Shown here in pieces: positions 24,831 through 32,954 of a DNA stretch of 40,381 bases. The first letter of the stretch is position 1; each line of letters starts with the position of its first letter. The DNA comes from a virus. The notes below the pieces were generated by a model. It was not told the origin of the DNA and ran no database searches. It worked only from the letters and a program-made list of their open reading frames with translations. A program made the position numbers and the translations under genes. The stretch lies in IMG/VR virus record IMGVR_UViG_3300021437_000047, positions 1 through 40,381 of that record; one strand, 5' to 3'.

Positions 24831-25849
24831 TGGGTGCCGATGCCGGCTATATCCAGCCACTGGCCAGCTGGCGGGTGACACTGGACGGGACCGATATCAC
24901 CGATCGCTTCAATCCCCGGCTGGTCAGCCTGCGCCTGTCCGAAAAGCGCGGCGAAAGCGCCGACCAGCTGGAAATCGTCGTCACCGATCACGATGGCAAT
25001 CTCGCCCTGCCGCCCGAAGGCGCAACCCTTTCGGTCGAACTGGGCTGGGAACGCGGCACCGGCGTTGCCACCGGGCTGGTCGCCAAGGGCAGCTTCCGGG
25101 TGGATGAGGTGACATGGGAAGGCCCGCCCGATCAGGTGACGATCACCGCGCGCTCCGCCGATCTCAAGGACTCCTTCCGCACCCGCAAGACCCGGCTGTG
25201 GAAGGACAAGACGCTCGGCGCGATCATCGGCCAGCTTGCCGCCGACAACAGCCTCACCCCGCGCTGCCACGGCGATCTTGCCGGAAAGCGGGTCACCCTG
25301 GCCGAGCAGCACAACAAGTCCGACATGCAATTCGTCCGCGATCTCGGCCGGCGCTACGATGCCGTCGCCACGGTCAAGGACGGCTGCCTGATCTTCGCCC
25401 CGGTCGGCGCCGCCACGACATCGAGCGGCAAGGCCCTGCCCGCGCTGACCGTCACCCGCCAGTCCGGCGATCGCTACAGCTACAAGCGCGCCGCGCGGGA
25501 AAACGCGCAGGACGGGGCAGAGGCCAACTGGCACGATCAGGGCGCGGCCAAGCGCAAGACCGCCACCCACGGCGGCAGCAAACGCCGCCGGCTGAAGCGC
25601 GTCTATGCCAGCGAGGGCGACGCCAGCGCCGCCGCCAGCGCCGAGACCAACCGCCTCCAGCGCGCCGCCGCCTCGATGGAGATCACCCTCGCCCTCGGCG
25701 ACGCCACCCTCGCCCCCGGCGTGCGCATCACCGCGCAGGGCTTCAAGAGCGAGGTCGATGGTCGCCAGTGGCAGGCCTCCGGCGTCGAGCACTCGATGGA
25801 CGGCTCCGGCGGATTTCAAACCCGGCTCGAAATGGAAGTGGCCGTCTGA
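24830..25849 (+). CDS. D: tail protein D, baseplate hub
   Basis: The 339-residue hub protein connects tube and spike; P2 gpD has 387 residues. Family features are WRVTLDGTDITDRFNPRLVS and LSEKRGESADQLEIVVTDHD at the N-terminus and LAEQHNKSDMQFVRDLGRRY in the middle. A C-terminal MEITLALGDATLAPGVRI strand region follows. It is the last P2-type morphogenesis gene of the rightward tail operon. Confidence 0.93.
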   Translation: MGADAGYIQPLASWRVTLDGTDITDRFNPRLVSLRLSEKRGESADQLEIVVTDHDGNLALPPEGATLSVELGWERGTGVATGLVAKGSFRVDEVTWEGPPDQVTITARSADLKDSFRTRKTRLWKDKTLGAIIGQLAADNSLTPRCHGDLAGKRVTLAEQHNKSDMQFVRDLGRRYDAVATVKDGCLIFAPVGAATTSSGKALPALTVTRQSGDRYSYKRAARENAQDGAEANWHDQGAAKRKTATHGGSKRRRLKRVYASEGDASAAASAETNRLQRAAASMEITLALGDATLAPGVRITAQGFKSEVDGRQWQASGVEHSMDGSGGFQTRLEMEVAV

Positions 25850-25887
25850 CCGCTAACCGATCACAACACCCCCGAAAGGAACCGACC

Positions 25888-26283
25888 ATGCCTTTTCTCC
25901 CCCTGATCCTCGCCGCCGCCCTTTCCTGCACCGCCATCGACGGCGACACGCTGCGCTGTGGGCCAGCGGGCAAGGAACACGTCCGCCTGCTCGGCATCGA
26001 TGCCCCGGAAATGCCGGGCCACTGCCGCGCCGGCCGCGATTGCGCCCCCGGCGATCCCTTCGCCAGCAAGGCCTCGCTGCAGCAGCTCGTACAGGGCAAG
26101 CTGGTCCGCCTCCAGCGCTACAAGAAGGACCTCTACGGCCGCACTCTCGCCATCGCCACGGCGGGCGGCATCAACCTCTCCTGCGCCCAACTGAAGGCAG
26201 GCATGGCGATCTACAAGCCGAACTGGGACTGGGCCGGGCGGATCAGCCGCTGCCAACAGTTCAGCCTGAAATCCACCCGCTGA
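25888..26283 (+). CDS. thermonuclease-like (SNase family) nuclease with N-terminal signal
   Basis: The 131-residue enzyme is a micrococcal nuclease homologue. Catalytic and calcium-binding residues are present with near-identical spacing to staphylococcal nuclease: D18 (IDGDT), R33 (VRLLG), D38 and E41 (IDAPE), R85 (YGRTLA). The N-terminus MPFLPLILAAALSC looks like a short signal peptide. It lies 38 bp after D and is probably a late product, made for the envelope or the virion. Extra cysteines (C14, C24, C46, C52, C99, C122) suggest disulfides and export. Confidence 0.87.
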   Translation: MPFLPLILAAALSCTAIDGDTLRCGPAGKEHVRLLGIDAPEMPGHCRAGRDCAPGDPFASKASLQQLVQGKLVRLQRYKKDLYGRTLAIATAGGINLSCAQLKAGMAIYKPNWDWAGRISRCQQFSLKSTR

Positions 26284-26635
26284 TGCGATCCTGCCGGAAG
26301 GTCCGCTCTTCCTTCCGGCTGCGATCATAGCCGACGATGTAGATTCCGCGTCGCTCCCACATCGTGACCGAGCGCTTGCTCGAATTGCCGTTGTGATCTG
26401 AATATTCGAAGCGTGCCCATTTGCCTTTTTCGGCAAAGCCGGGCCGCGAATATTCGGCAAGATAATCATCTCTGGTCTTCCAACCGTCGCCATCAAGATC
26501 TTCGTCATCGTCACCGTCATCATCGTCAAAATCGAATTCATTGGCAGATGAGCCGGTAACTTCAGAGACCACGACGAAGAAGGCGATGACGAACCCGATG
26601 ATCAGCGCAACGATGATAAGAAAAACCCACAACAT
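26261..26635 (-). CDS. membrane-anchored protein with acidic linker and WYL-like C-terminus
   Basis: The 124-residue protein has one N-terminal membrane helix (LWVFLIIVALIIGFVIAFFV). A very acidic calcium-loop-like stretch follows (DFDDDDGDDDEDLDGDGW). The C-terminal domain (KWARFEYSDHNGNSSKRSV to RTFRQDRISGW) resembles ligand-sensing WYL-type domains. Its lower GC than the phage body points to recent acquisition. It converges with the nuclease gene, overlapping it by 23 bp. Likely a lysogenic conversion gene, with unknown function. Confidence 0.68.
   Translation of the reverse strand: MLWVFLIIVALIIGFVIAFFVVVSEVTGSSANEFDFDDDDGDDDEDLDGDGWKTRDDYLAEYSRPGFAEKGKWARFEYSDHNGNSSKRSVTMWERRGIYIVGYDRSRKEERTFRQDRISGWISG
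26293..26319. other. inverted repeat at the converging gene ends
   Basis: GCCGGAAGG pairs with CCTTCCGGC (9 bp, 9-nt loop) just past the nuclease stop. No T run follows on either strand, so it is only a candidate bidirectional terminator; it also lies within the end of the minus-strand gene. Confidence 0.35.
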
Positions 26636-26722
26636 GCCGATCCCCTGCACGCTTAGACTATAAGCACCGCACCTCTGACACGATGCGACCCACCGGATTC
26701 AATGCCCTGGGCAAGAATGAAT

Positions 26723-27250
26723 TCATTCGTTCGACATGCCGCCTTCGGGCATCTCGATATCGACTAATCTCCAGCCGAGACCATCCCTCTTGAAGAGTAG
26801 TTTGGGAGCCTTCTCACCGGGCTGGGTCGCTGCAATTGCAGTGAACTTGTCGAAGCCATCCCTCTCAACGTTCCACTTCTGCTCCGGCCGAGCTTGAACC
26901 TCGGCATCTGACTTGAAGCGGGCATGCTGCACCACTGCCTTGAGGCCATCTGGCGTCACAATGCCATCAATCATCGGGCCGACCATCGCAGTCGCCAGCA
27001 TTCCTCCCAGAGCCGCAAAGGCATTCCCTTCGTCCTTTTTCTTGGCCATTTCAGCCACCATCATGGCAGACATTTGGCTCTTGAGAGACTCTCTGATCGC
27101 CGGAAAGTCGATTCGTTCGGCCAGCTCAGATCGATCTCCCTTGACCAAGGCATTGCGCAAGTTGTTCATCGCAAGTGCGGGAGATGCCCAATACCATGTA
27201 CCTGCCAGCGCAAGTGCTGCTGCAACTGCAGCGATAACCCACTTCTTCAT
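26723..27250 (-). CDS. DUF2939-type exported/membrane protein
   Basis: The 175-residue protein starts with an uncleaved or cleaved signal (MKKWVIAAVAAALALAGTWY). It has the DUF2939 pattern YWASPALAMNNLRNALVKGD and IDFPAIRESLKSQM. GGGGA precedes the ATG. Only 21 bp separate it from the repressor stop, so it is probably co-transcribed with the repressor in lysogens. GC is lower than in the neighbouring tail genes. Function unknown; a lysogen phenotype such as superinfection or stress effect is possible. Confidence 0.78.
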   Translation of the reverse strand: MKKWVIAAVAAALALAGTWYWASPALAMNNLRNALVKGDRSELAERIDFPAIRESLKSQMSAMMVAEMAKKKDEGNAFAALGGMLATAMVGPMIDGIVTPDGLKAVVQHARFKSDAEVQARPEQKWNVERDGFDKFTAIAATQPGEKAPKLLFKRDGLGWRLVDIEMPEGGMSNE

Positions 27251-27271
27251 GTTCGATCCCCCAGTTGCCGG

Positions 27272-27946
27272 TTAAAGTCTCCGCACCACTGCCACGACAC
27301 GCCCGATCACGTGCAACTCACCATCGGCAGCAAAGGCCGGGGAGACGTGCGGATTGTCGCTGTGGATCTCGATCGTGCCCGAAGGCAGCGCGCGCAGGCG
27401 CTTGATCATGCCGATATCGCCAATCGTGATCGCCCAGATCTTGTCATCCATCCCCGGGGTCAGCTTCGAACGGTCGATCAGCACGATTTCCCCGGTGCGG
27501 ATCGTCGGCTCCATCGAATCGCCATCGCCGCGCGTCCAGGCGAGGTTGGCCGGGTCGGAATGGGTGATCTGGCGCAGCCAGGAGCGCGAGAACGTCCGCC
27601 GCGATACCTCGACATGGCCGTCGATGAACGCCCCGCCCATCCCCAGCTGCAGGTCGATGTGATCGATCTCGACCGCATCAGGATCGCGCTCCGGCGCCGG
27701 GCCGCGAAAGCCGAGGCGCTTGTCGGACATTCCGGCAGCGGCGCCGGCATCATCGCTTTCGCCGGTCAGATACTCCGGCGTGGTCTCAAGGAAACGAGCG
27801 ATCTGGTAGAGCTTGGCAGTCTCATTCGTTCCGCCGATGATCAGCTTGCTCACCGCCTGCGGCGATACCTTGATCTCTCGGGCAAGCTCTGCCTGCGACT
27901 TGCCGCAGGCAATCAACCTTTCCCGAATCCGGTCACCCTTGATCAT
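27272..27946 (-). CDS. CI-like repressor with S24 autocleavage domain
   Basis: The 224-residue protein keeps the lysogenic state. An N-terminal HTH (SQAELAREIKVSPQAVSKLI, about 17-36) is joined to a LexA-type S24 domain with S144 (GDGDSMEPTI) and K182 (GMIKRLR) as the catalytic dyad. Presence of the dyad implies induction by RecA after DNA damage. It is divergent from the Cro-like gene across an 83-bp operator region. P2 C repressor lacks such a domain, so this control module is lambda-like. Confidence 0.92.
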   Translation of the reverse strand: MIKGDRIRERLIACGKSQAELAREIKVSPQAVSKLIIGGTNETAKLYQIARFLETTPEYLTGESDDAGAAAGMSDKRLGFRGPAPERDPDAVEIDHIDLQLGMGGAFIDGHVEVSRRTFSRSWLRQITHSDPANLAWTRGDGDSMEPTIRTGEIVLIDRSKLTPGMDDKIWAITIGDIGMIKRLRALPSGTIEIHSDNPHVSPAFAADGELHVIGRVVAVVRRL

Positions 27947-27966
27947 GACGCCTTCTCACAACTTCG

Positions 27967-28022
27967 GTTGACGGGTGACAGTCAAATTTGGTTATTGACA
28001 CCCATCAACTCTGGTTTATACC
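27967..28022. promoter_or_regulatory. early switch: operator pair and rightward early promoter
   Basis: Two 13-bp sites face each other: GTTGACGGGTGAC at 27967-27979 and its near inverse GACACCCATCAAC at 27997-28009 (11 of 13 match). The rightward promoter reads TTGACA (27995-28000), 16 bp, TATACC (28017-28022), so the right site overlaps -35 and spacer. A leftward TTGACT (complement of 27980-27985) is a weak candidate for the repressor promoter. The layout lets repressor or Cro binding shut both. Confidence 0.72.
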
Positions 28023-28029
28023 AACAGCC

Positions 28030-28341
28030 ATGGATGATACGCCCTCCCGCTACGAAGCCCTTCTCCGCGCGATCGATGCTCTCGGTTCGCAGGCAGCCCT
28101 TGCCCGCCTTTGCGGCGTCACGCCGACGGCCGTGTGGAAGTGGGTCCAGTCCTCGAAGCAGCTTCCGCCCGAATTCGTTCTTCGCGTCGAAACTGAAACC
28201 GGCATCCCCCGGCATCACCTGCGCCCCGATCTTTATCCTGCCGATCTGCCGGGCAGTGGGGAGCGGTTTCACGGGGTAGACCTCCGCGCGGGCCGTGTCC
28301 CCTTCCAAAATTCCGGCATTTCGAAGGCGCACACCGCATGA
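28030..28341 (+). CDS. Cro-like HTH regulator (YdaS type)
   Basis: The 103-residue protein has an N-terminal HTH (GSQAALARLCGVTPTAVWKW, about 19-38) followed by QLPPEFVLRVETETGIPRHH, the YdaS/Cro pattern. The -10 element ends 7 bp before the ATG and there is no Shine-Dalgarno, so the message is probably leaderless. It is the first gene of the early operon and overlaps the next gene (ATGA). Confidence 0.82.
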   Translation: MDDTPSRYEALLRAIDALGSQAALARLCGVTPTAVWKWVQSSKQLPPEFVLRVETETGIPRHHLRPDLYPADLPGSGERFHGVDLRAGRVPFQNSGISKAHTA

Positions 28342-28793
28342 CGAAGCGCCGCGAACCGCTGACCTATCACCGCGCGCTTACCCAGGTGGCCGCGCGCATC
28401 GGCTGGGATCGCTGCGGTGCGATCTGCGGCGTGACCGAGCGCGCCGTGCGCTACTGGTCCGATCCCGATGCCGAAACGGAAATCCGCCTGATCGACGCCG
28501 AACGGCTCGACAAGGCCTACCTCGCTTCCGGAGGCACCCATGCTCCGTTCAACCAGCTGTTCACCCTGCGCCTCGATCTGGCATCGCATCGCGGGGACTG
28601 CGCCGATCTCGCCCACTCCGCCGCCCGCTCTGCCAAGGAAACCGGCGAGGCCGTCTCTGCCCTGGTCATGGCCTCCACCCCCGGCGCCGACCGTGCAGTG
28701 ATCCGCAAGGCGCGCAAAGAGATCGAGGAAGCGATCGAGACGCTGACCGACAGCCTGACCGCGCTCGACCAGCACACCGGCACAGAGGGATAA
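28338..28793 (+). CDS. CII-like phage regulatory protein
   Basis: The 151-residue product starts TKRREPLTYHRALTQVAARI, then an HTH (GAICGVTERAVRYWSDPD, about 28-45) and a helical C-terminal part (KEIEEAIETLTDSLTAL). Size, HTH position and location after a cro-like gene fit the P2/186-type CII regulator family. The role in the lysis-lysogeny choice is inferred. Confidence 0.68.
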   Translation: MTKRREPLTYHRALTQVAARIGWDRCGAICGVTERAVRYWSDPDAETEIRLIDAERLDKAYLASGGTHAPFNQLFTLRLDLASHRGDCADLAHSAARSAKETGEAVSALVMASTPGADRAVIRKARKEIEEAIETLTDSLTALDQHTGTEG

Positions 28794-28797
28794 GGCG

Positions 28798-29160
28798 ATG
28801 GGCGGGGCAACGGATATGCGTCAGGATGGCCAGCAGGATGGCGCGCAGGAGGCCTTCGTCCCCAGCGACCGCAAGCGCTTCACCATCCGCTGCCCGCACT
28901 GCCTGTGTGACGGCATCCGCCGCTCCAGCCGGGAAATCACCCCGACCTTCCGCGAAATTTTCTACATCTGCCCGAACGTAACCTGCGGTCACACCTGGGT
29001 CGCCAGCCTCAATTACGAATACGGCCTCTCGCCCAGCGCGATCCCCGATCCCGCCGTCAACCTGCCGCTGCGCCCGATGGAGCGCATCCCCGGCGTGACG
29101 ATCCGCGCCGCGACCGATCCGCCACCCGAAGACACCCGCCAGATCAACCTCTTCGACTGA
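28798..29160 (+). CDS. ogr: Ogr/Delta-type zinc-finger late transcription activator
   Basis: The 120-residue protein carries C32-x2-C35-x22-C58-x4-C63, exactly the cysteine spacing of P2 Ogr and P4 Delta. Also conserved are SSREITPTFREIFYIC and the following GHTWVASLNYEYGLSPSAI, which matches the Ogr pattern ending in a P-G/S-A-I turn. It is expected to bind the dyads at 4206, 14058 and 18866 and recruit RNA polymerase to late promoters. It is longer than Ogr (72 residues) by N- and C-terminal tails. The gene lies in the early operon, not after D as in P2. An internal ATG at 28816 is an alternative start. Confidence 0.88.
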   Translation: MGGATDMRQDGQQDGAQEAFVPSDRKRFTIRCPHCLCDGIRRSSREITPTFREIFYICPNVTCGHTWVASLNYEYGLSPSAIPDPAVNLPLRPMERIPGVTIRAATDPPPEDTRQINLFD

Positions 29161-29255
29161 TTTCCGACCCCCGCCTGCGACCCAGCCGGACGCGATTCCG
29201 GCGACGCCATTCCTTTGCCTGCCAAACCCGCTTTTACGGAAAGAACCACAATCCG

Positions 29256-31967
29256 ATGGATGCCCACAGCGCCACTACCTTCAAGTCCAAGATCCTGGAC
29301 GAACTGAAGCGCAAATACCGCTTTAGGAAGATTTCCGGGAAGTGGCTGCAGGAAGGCCAGTGCCCCGAGTGCAACGAGTGGGAGCTTTACGCCGCCGCCG
29401 AGGACCCCAAGGTGGTCACCTGCGGCCGGTCGAACAATTGCGGCTATCAGGCATCGGTCCGCGACGTGCTGTCGGACCTGTTCGAGGACTGGTCGGAGCG
29501 CTTCAAGCCCACCCCCGAAGATCCCAACGCCACCGCCGACGCCTATCTGCGCGGCCGTGGCCTCGATCTTACCGGCCTGCGCGGGCACTTCTTCCAGGAG
29601 AACTATTTCGACCGCGAACGCAACGCCGGCACCGCCACCGTGCGCTTTCCGCTGCCCGGCGGATCATGGTGGGAACGCCTGATCGATCGCCCCGGTCGCT
29701 TCGACAAGAAGGCCCGGTTCAAATACGGCGGCAGCTGGGCGGGCCACTGCTGGGCGCACCCGGACGACGGTTTCGACCAGCTCGCCACGATGGACGAAAT
29801 CTGGATCGCCGAGGGCATCTTCGATTGCCTCGCCCTGCGGCAGAACTTCCAGCGGCTCGAAAAGGGCGGACGCAAGACCCGGGCCACCGCCGTTTCGGCG
29901 ATGACGGTCAACGTCTGGCCCGAACACTTTCTCGGCGCGCTCCGGCAGGCCATCGCCGCCAGCAAGGACCCCAAGCACCGCCCGAAACTGGTCTTTGCCT
30001 TCGATGTCGGCGCCGCCGGGGTCAAATTCACCCGCAAATTCGTCGACCAGGCGCAGCGCGAAGGCTGGGATGCCGCCGCCGCCCAGGTGCGCCCCGATGG
30101 TGAGGGCACCAAGCTTGACTGGAACGATCTGTGGCTGCGCCAGCAGGACCACAAGGGCGATGAGGGCAAAGGCCCGCTCTCCGCCGAAAGCCTCGATGAC
30201 TATCTGTGGAACGGCGACATCACCTGCGCGAAAACCGCGCAGCAGAAGGCCCGCCTGATCTACAAGCGCAAGGCGCTGGCCTCTTTCGACTTCCGCTTCG
30301 AAAACCGGCTCTACTTCGCCCGGTCAAAGCCCGATGAGGACGGCGGCAGCGAGCTGATCGTCGATGAAGTCGCCAACTGCGCCTTCCGGGTGCTCTACCG
30401 CGAACGCGACGACGCGACGGATGAGACCAACTATTTCCTCGAGATCGCTTTCCCCAATGCGATCCCCACCGCCAAGGCCCGCTTTTCCGCCTCCTGCTGC
30501 GCCACCAGCGGCGAATTCAAGAAGCGCCTCTTCGCCTTCGGCGGCATCTGGGCCGGATCGCAGGAGCAGCTTGACCGCCTGATGCGCGGCCAGACCCGCT
30601 ACCTCAAGACCGTCGAGCCGATCCACTTCACCGGATACAGCCAGGCCCATGATGCCTGGGTGCTGGGCGATCTGGCGGTGCGCGATGGCCGCGTGATCAA
30701 GATCGGCAGCGAGAAGTATTTCGACTTCGGCAAATCGGGTGTGAAGCTACGCACCGAAGAACGGCTGCTGAACATCGACTGGAATCCGGACGCAGTCGAC
30801 CTGTCATGGATCCGCGACGTCTGGCTGGCCTGGGGGGAGCGCGGGGTGATTAGCCTCGCCTATTTCACCATGAGCCTGTTCGCGGTCCAGATCCGCTGGA
30901 AGCAGGGATCGCTCGGTTTCCTCGAAATCTACGGCGAGCCTGGGTCGGGCAAGTCGACAATGACCGAGTTCCTCTGGCACCTGCTCGGCCGGCCAAAGCA
31001 CGAAGGCTTCGATCCCAACAAGGCGACCAACGCCGGCATCGCCCGCAATTTCCTCAAGGTATCAGGCCTGCCGATCGGCCTGATTGAAAGTGGCCGCGAT
31101 CAGGACCGGCAGAGCCACCAAGGCAAGTTCGACATGACCGAGTTGCTGACCCTCTTCAATGGTCGCTCGCCGCGTGTCTTGGGCGTCAAATCAGGTGGCA
31201 CGGAAACCTTCGAACCGCCGTTCCTCGGCACGGTCTACCTGATGCAGAACAACCCGATCGATGCGATGCCAGCGGTGCTCGAGCGCATCATGAGCCTGCG
31301 GATTGACAAGAAGAACTGGGGTCCGGATTCACAGCCCGCCGCCAGGCGCCTGCACCAGATCGACCGGGCCGTTGCCTCACGCTGGATCGTCCACGTCACC
31401 CGGAAGGCGTCGAGCTGGCTCACCTGCTATTTCGATCGCTTCGCCCACCATGAAGAGGCGATGCCAGCGCGGGTCTTCGAAGCGACGAAGGCCACTCTGA
31501 CCAATGATCGCATTATCCTGTGCCACAGCCAGCTGGCCGCTGCCGTCGATACCCTTCGCGACCTGTTCCCCAAATCGGTGCTGCCCGACGAATGGATCGA
31601 CAAGGCTATTCAGGCGGTCGACCGCATGGCGCTGGAGCGCCAGCAGGCCAGTGCGACCGAACACCCGGTGGTCGAGAAGTTCTGGGGCATCTTCGATTAC
31701 CTCTGCGCCATCGAGCAGGACGATCCGCAGTACCCGGTCAACCTGCACCGCTCCAGCACTGACCTGATCGCCGTCAACATGCCGCGCTTCATGGAAGCGT
31801 GCCGGGCGCGCGGCCAGCAGCCGCCGACCGAAGACGAACTGCGCAAGCATCTGAAGGGCTCGAAGGGCCGGAAATACATCGGCCAGCGCACCGTCAATTC
31901 GCCCTCCGGCAAGGGCTTCCACTGCTGGGTCTTCCAGCGCCCGCTTTCCGAACAAACGATCATCTGA
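29256..31967 (+). CDS. P4-alpha-like primase-helicase
   Basis: The 903-residue protein has a zinc finger (C36, C39, C56, C62), a Toprim-like primase domain (E186 in WIAEGIFD, FAFDVGAAG around 250, KLDWNDL at 287-292), and a superfamily-3-like helicase domain. Walker A is GEPGSGKST at about 559-567; IGLIESGRDQDRQSHQGKF and VYLMQNNPIDAMPAVLERIM follow. P4 alpha combines primase, helicase and origin binding in one chain, and this architecture matches. The second Toprim acidic residue of the DxD motif appears to be G252. It probably acts at the iteron array at 39936-40180. Confidence 0.87.
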   Translation: MDAHSATTFKSKILDELKRKYRFRKISGKWLQEGQCPECNEWELYAAAEDPKVVTCGRSNNCGYQASVRDVLSDLFEDWSERFKPTPEDPNATADAYLRGRGLDLTGLRGHFFQENYFDRERNAGTATVRFPLPGGSWWERLIDRPGRFDKKARFKYGGSWAGHCWAHPDDGFDQLATMDEIWIAEGIFDCLALRQNFQRLEKGGRKTRATAVSAMTVNVWPEHFLGALRQAIAASKDPKHRPKLVFAFDVGAAGVKFTRKFVDQAQREGWDAAAAQVRPDGEGTKLDWNDLWLRQQDHKGDEGKGPLSAESLDDYLWNGDITCAKTAQQKARLIYKRKALASFDFRFENRLYFARSKPDEDGGSELIVDEVANCAFRVLYRERDDATDETNYFLEIAFPNAIPTAKARFSASCCATSGEFKKRLFAFGGIWAGSQEQLDRLMRGQTRYLKTVEPIHFTGYSQAHDAWVLGDLAVRDGRVIKIGSEKYFDFGKSGVKLRTEERLLNIDWNPDAVDLSWIRDVWLAWGERGVISLAYFTMSLFAVQIRWKQGSLGFLEIYGEPGSGKSTMTEFLWHLLGRPKHEGFDPNKATNAGIARNFLKVSGLPIGLIESGRDQDRQSHQGKFDMTELLTLFNGRSPRVLGVKSGGTETFEPPFLGTVYLMQNNPIDAMPAVLERIMSLRIDKKNWGPDSQPAARRLHQIDRAVASRWIVHVTRKASSWLTCYFDRFAHHEEAMPARVFEATKATLTNDRIILCHSQLAAAVDTLRDLFPKSVLPDEWIDKAIQAVDRMALERQQASATEHPVVEKFWGIFDYLCAIEQDDPQYPVNLHRSSTDLIAVNMPRFMEACRARGQQPPTEDELRKHLKGSKGRKYIGQRTVNSPSGKGFHCWVFQRPLSEQTII

Positions 31968-31978
31968 AGGAGGCCGTG

Positions 31979-32161
31979 ATGTCGCACCTGCGCAAGCCCC
32001 GCATCCACACCGCCGATTGCACCTGTTTCGCCTGCAGCGACCAGCCGGAAATCCGCTTTCGCCGGCACGGCCGCGCCAGTGCCTGGGATGCCGCCCTCGT
32101 CACCCTCGCCCTGCTCTGGCTGCCGGCGATGGTCGCCCTCGCCCTCTTCTTCCCCCGCTGA
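31979..32161 (+). CDS. small membrane protein with cysteine-rich N-terminus
   Basis: AGGAGG lies 6 nt before the ATG, 11 bp after the primase stop. The 60-residue product has CTCFAC near residues 14-19 and a C-terminal membrane helix (LVTLALLWLPAMVALALFF). Function unknown. Confidence 0.65.
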   Translation: MSHLRKPRIHTADCTCFACSDQPEIRFRRHGRASAWDAALVTLALLWLPAMVALALFFPR

Positions 32162-32178
32162 CCCGAAAGGAAAGCCCA

Positions 32179-32367
32179 ATGGTCAAGCCCGATATCCGCA
32201 TTTTCGAGTGCAGCAGCTGCGGCGCGCAGCACAACACCGGCAGCGGTGATCTTCCCCTCGGCTGGAGCTCGATCCCCCGGCAGGGCCTCGTCTGGTGTAC
32301 CGATTGCACCGTGGCCAGCCAGCCTGCCCGCCACCTGCAGCAGCGCCGCTCGCGGAAGGCAGCCTGA
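32179..32367 (+). CDS. small zinc-ribbon-like protein
   Basis: The 62-residue protein has two CxxC knuckles, CSSC at about 11-14 and CTDC near residue 41, with IPRQGLVWCTDC between. It looks like a compact zinc ribbon. Its stop overlaps the next start. It may bind nucleic acid or a host protein; the target is unknown. Confidence 0.65.
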   Translation: MVKPDIRIFECSSCGAQHNTGSGDLPLGWSSIPRQGLVWCTDCTVASQPARHLQQRRSRKAA

Positions 32368-32954
32368 TGCGCCGCCGCAAAAGCGAACCGACGATCGCCG
32401 ACCCGTGGTCGCACGGCAATGACGATCCCTGGCAGCGCCGCGTGGTGTTCTGCGGTCCCGATACCTCGGCCGAAGACCTCGGCTGGGACGTGCCGATCTA
32501 CGCTTACCAGTACGAGGAACTGCTCGAGCAGGCCCGCACCGCGCTCGATCGCCGCAAGCAGGCCTATCCGGACATGGTCACCCGGCGGATGATCACCCAG
32601 GACCTCGCCACCCGCGATATCCGCGCCTGGGAGCTGATCGTCGCCGAATGGACGTGGATCTGCACCGGGAAAGGCGCCCTGCCCCCGGCCAGCACGCTCC
32701 CCGATCGCATCGCCGCCGTTGACCTCGCCCTGCAGCGCATCCGGCAGGAACTGGATCGCGGCAATCGCGGGCATGACCTGCTGCGCCAGAGCCACCTCAA
32801 CCAGGCGCTGCACTGGCACCTCCACCGCCTGCGCCACGGCGAACCCACCATCCACCACCTGATCGATCTCACCCGCCGGATGCGCCGGGAGATCGGCGGC
32901 ATGGAGCCGCAGGCGACATTAGCCCGATCGACCCAAGAAGGAGTAGCAGCATGA
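32367..32954 (+). CDS. hypothetical helical protein
   Basis: The 195-residue product starts MRRRKSEPTIADPWSHGNDD and is then mainly helical (IYAYQYEELLEQARTALDRR, DLALQRIRQELDRGN). No known motif is recognised. ATG overlaps the preceding TGA, so it is coupled within the early operon. Confidence 0.65.
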   Translation: MRRRKSEPTIADPWSHGNDDPWQRRVVFCGPDTSAEDLGWDVPIYAYQYEELLEQARTALDRRKQAYPDMVTRRMITQDLATRDIRAWELIVAEWTWICTGKGALPPASTLPDRIAAVDLALQRIRQELDRGNRGHDLLRQSHLNQALHWHLHRLRHGEPTIHHLIDLTRRMRREIGGMEPQATLARSTQEGVAA

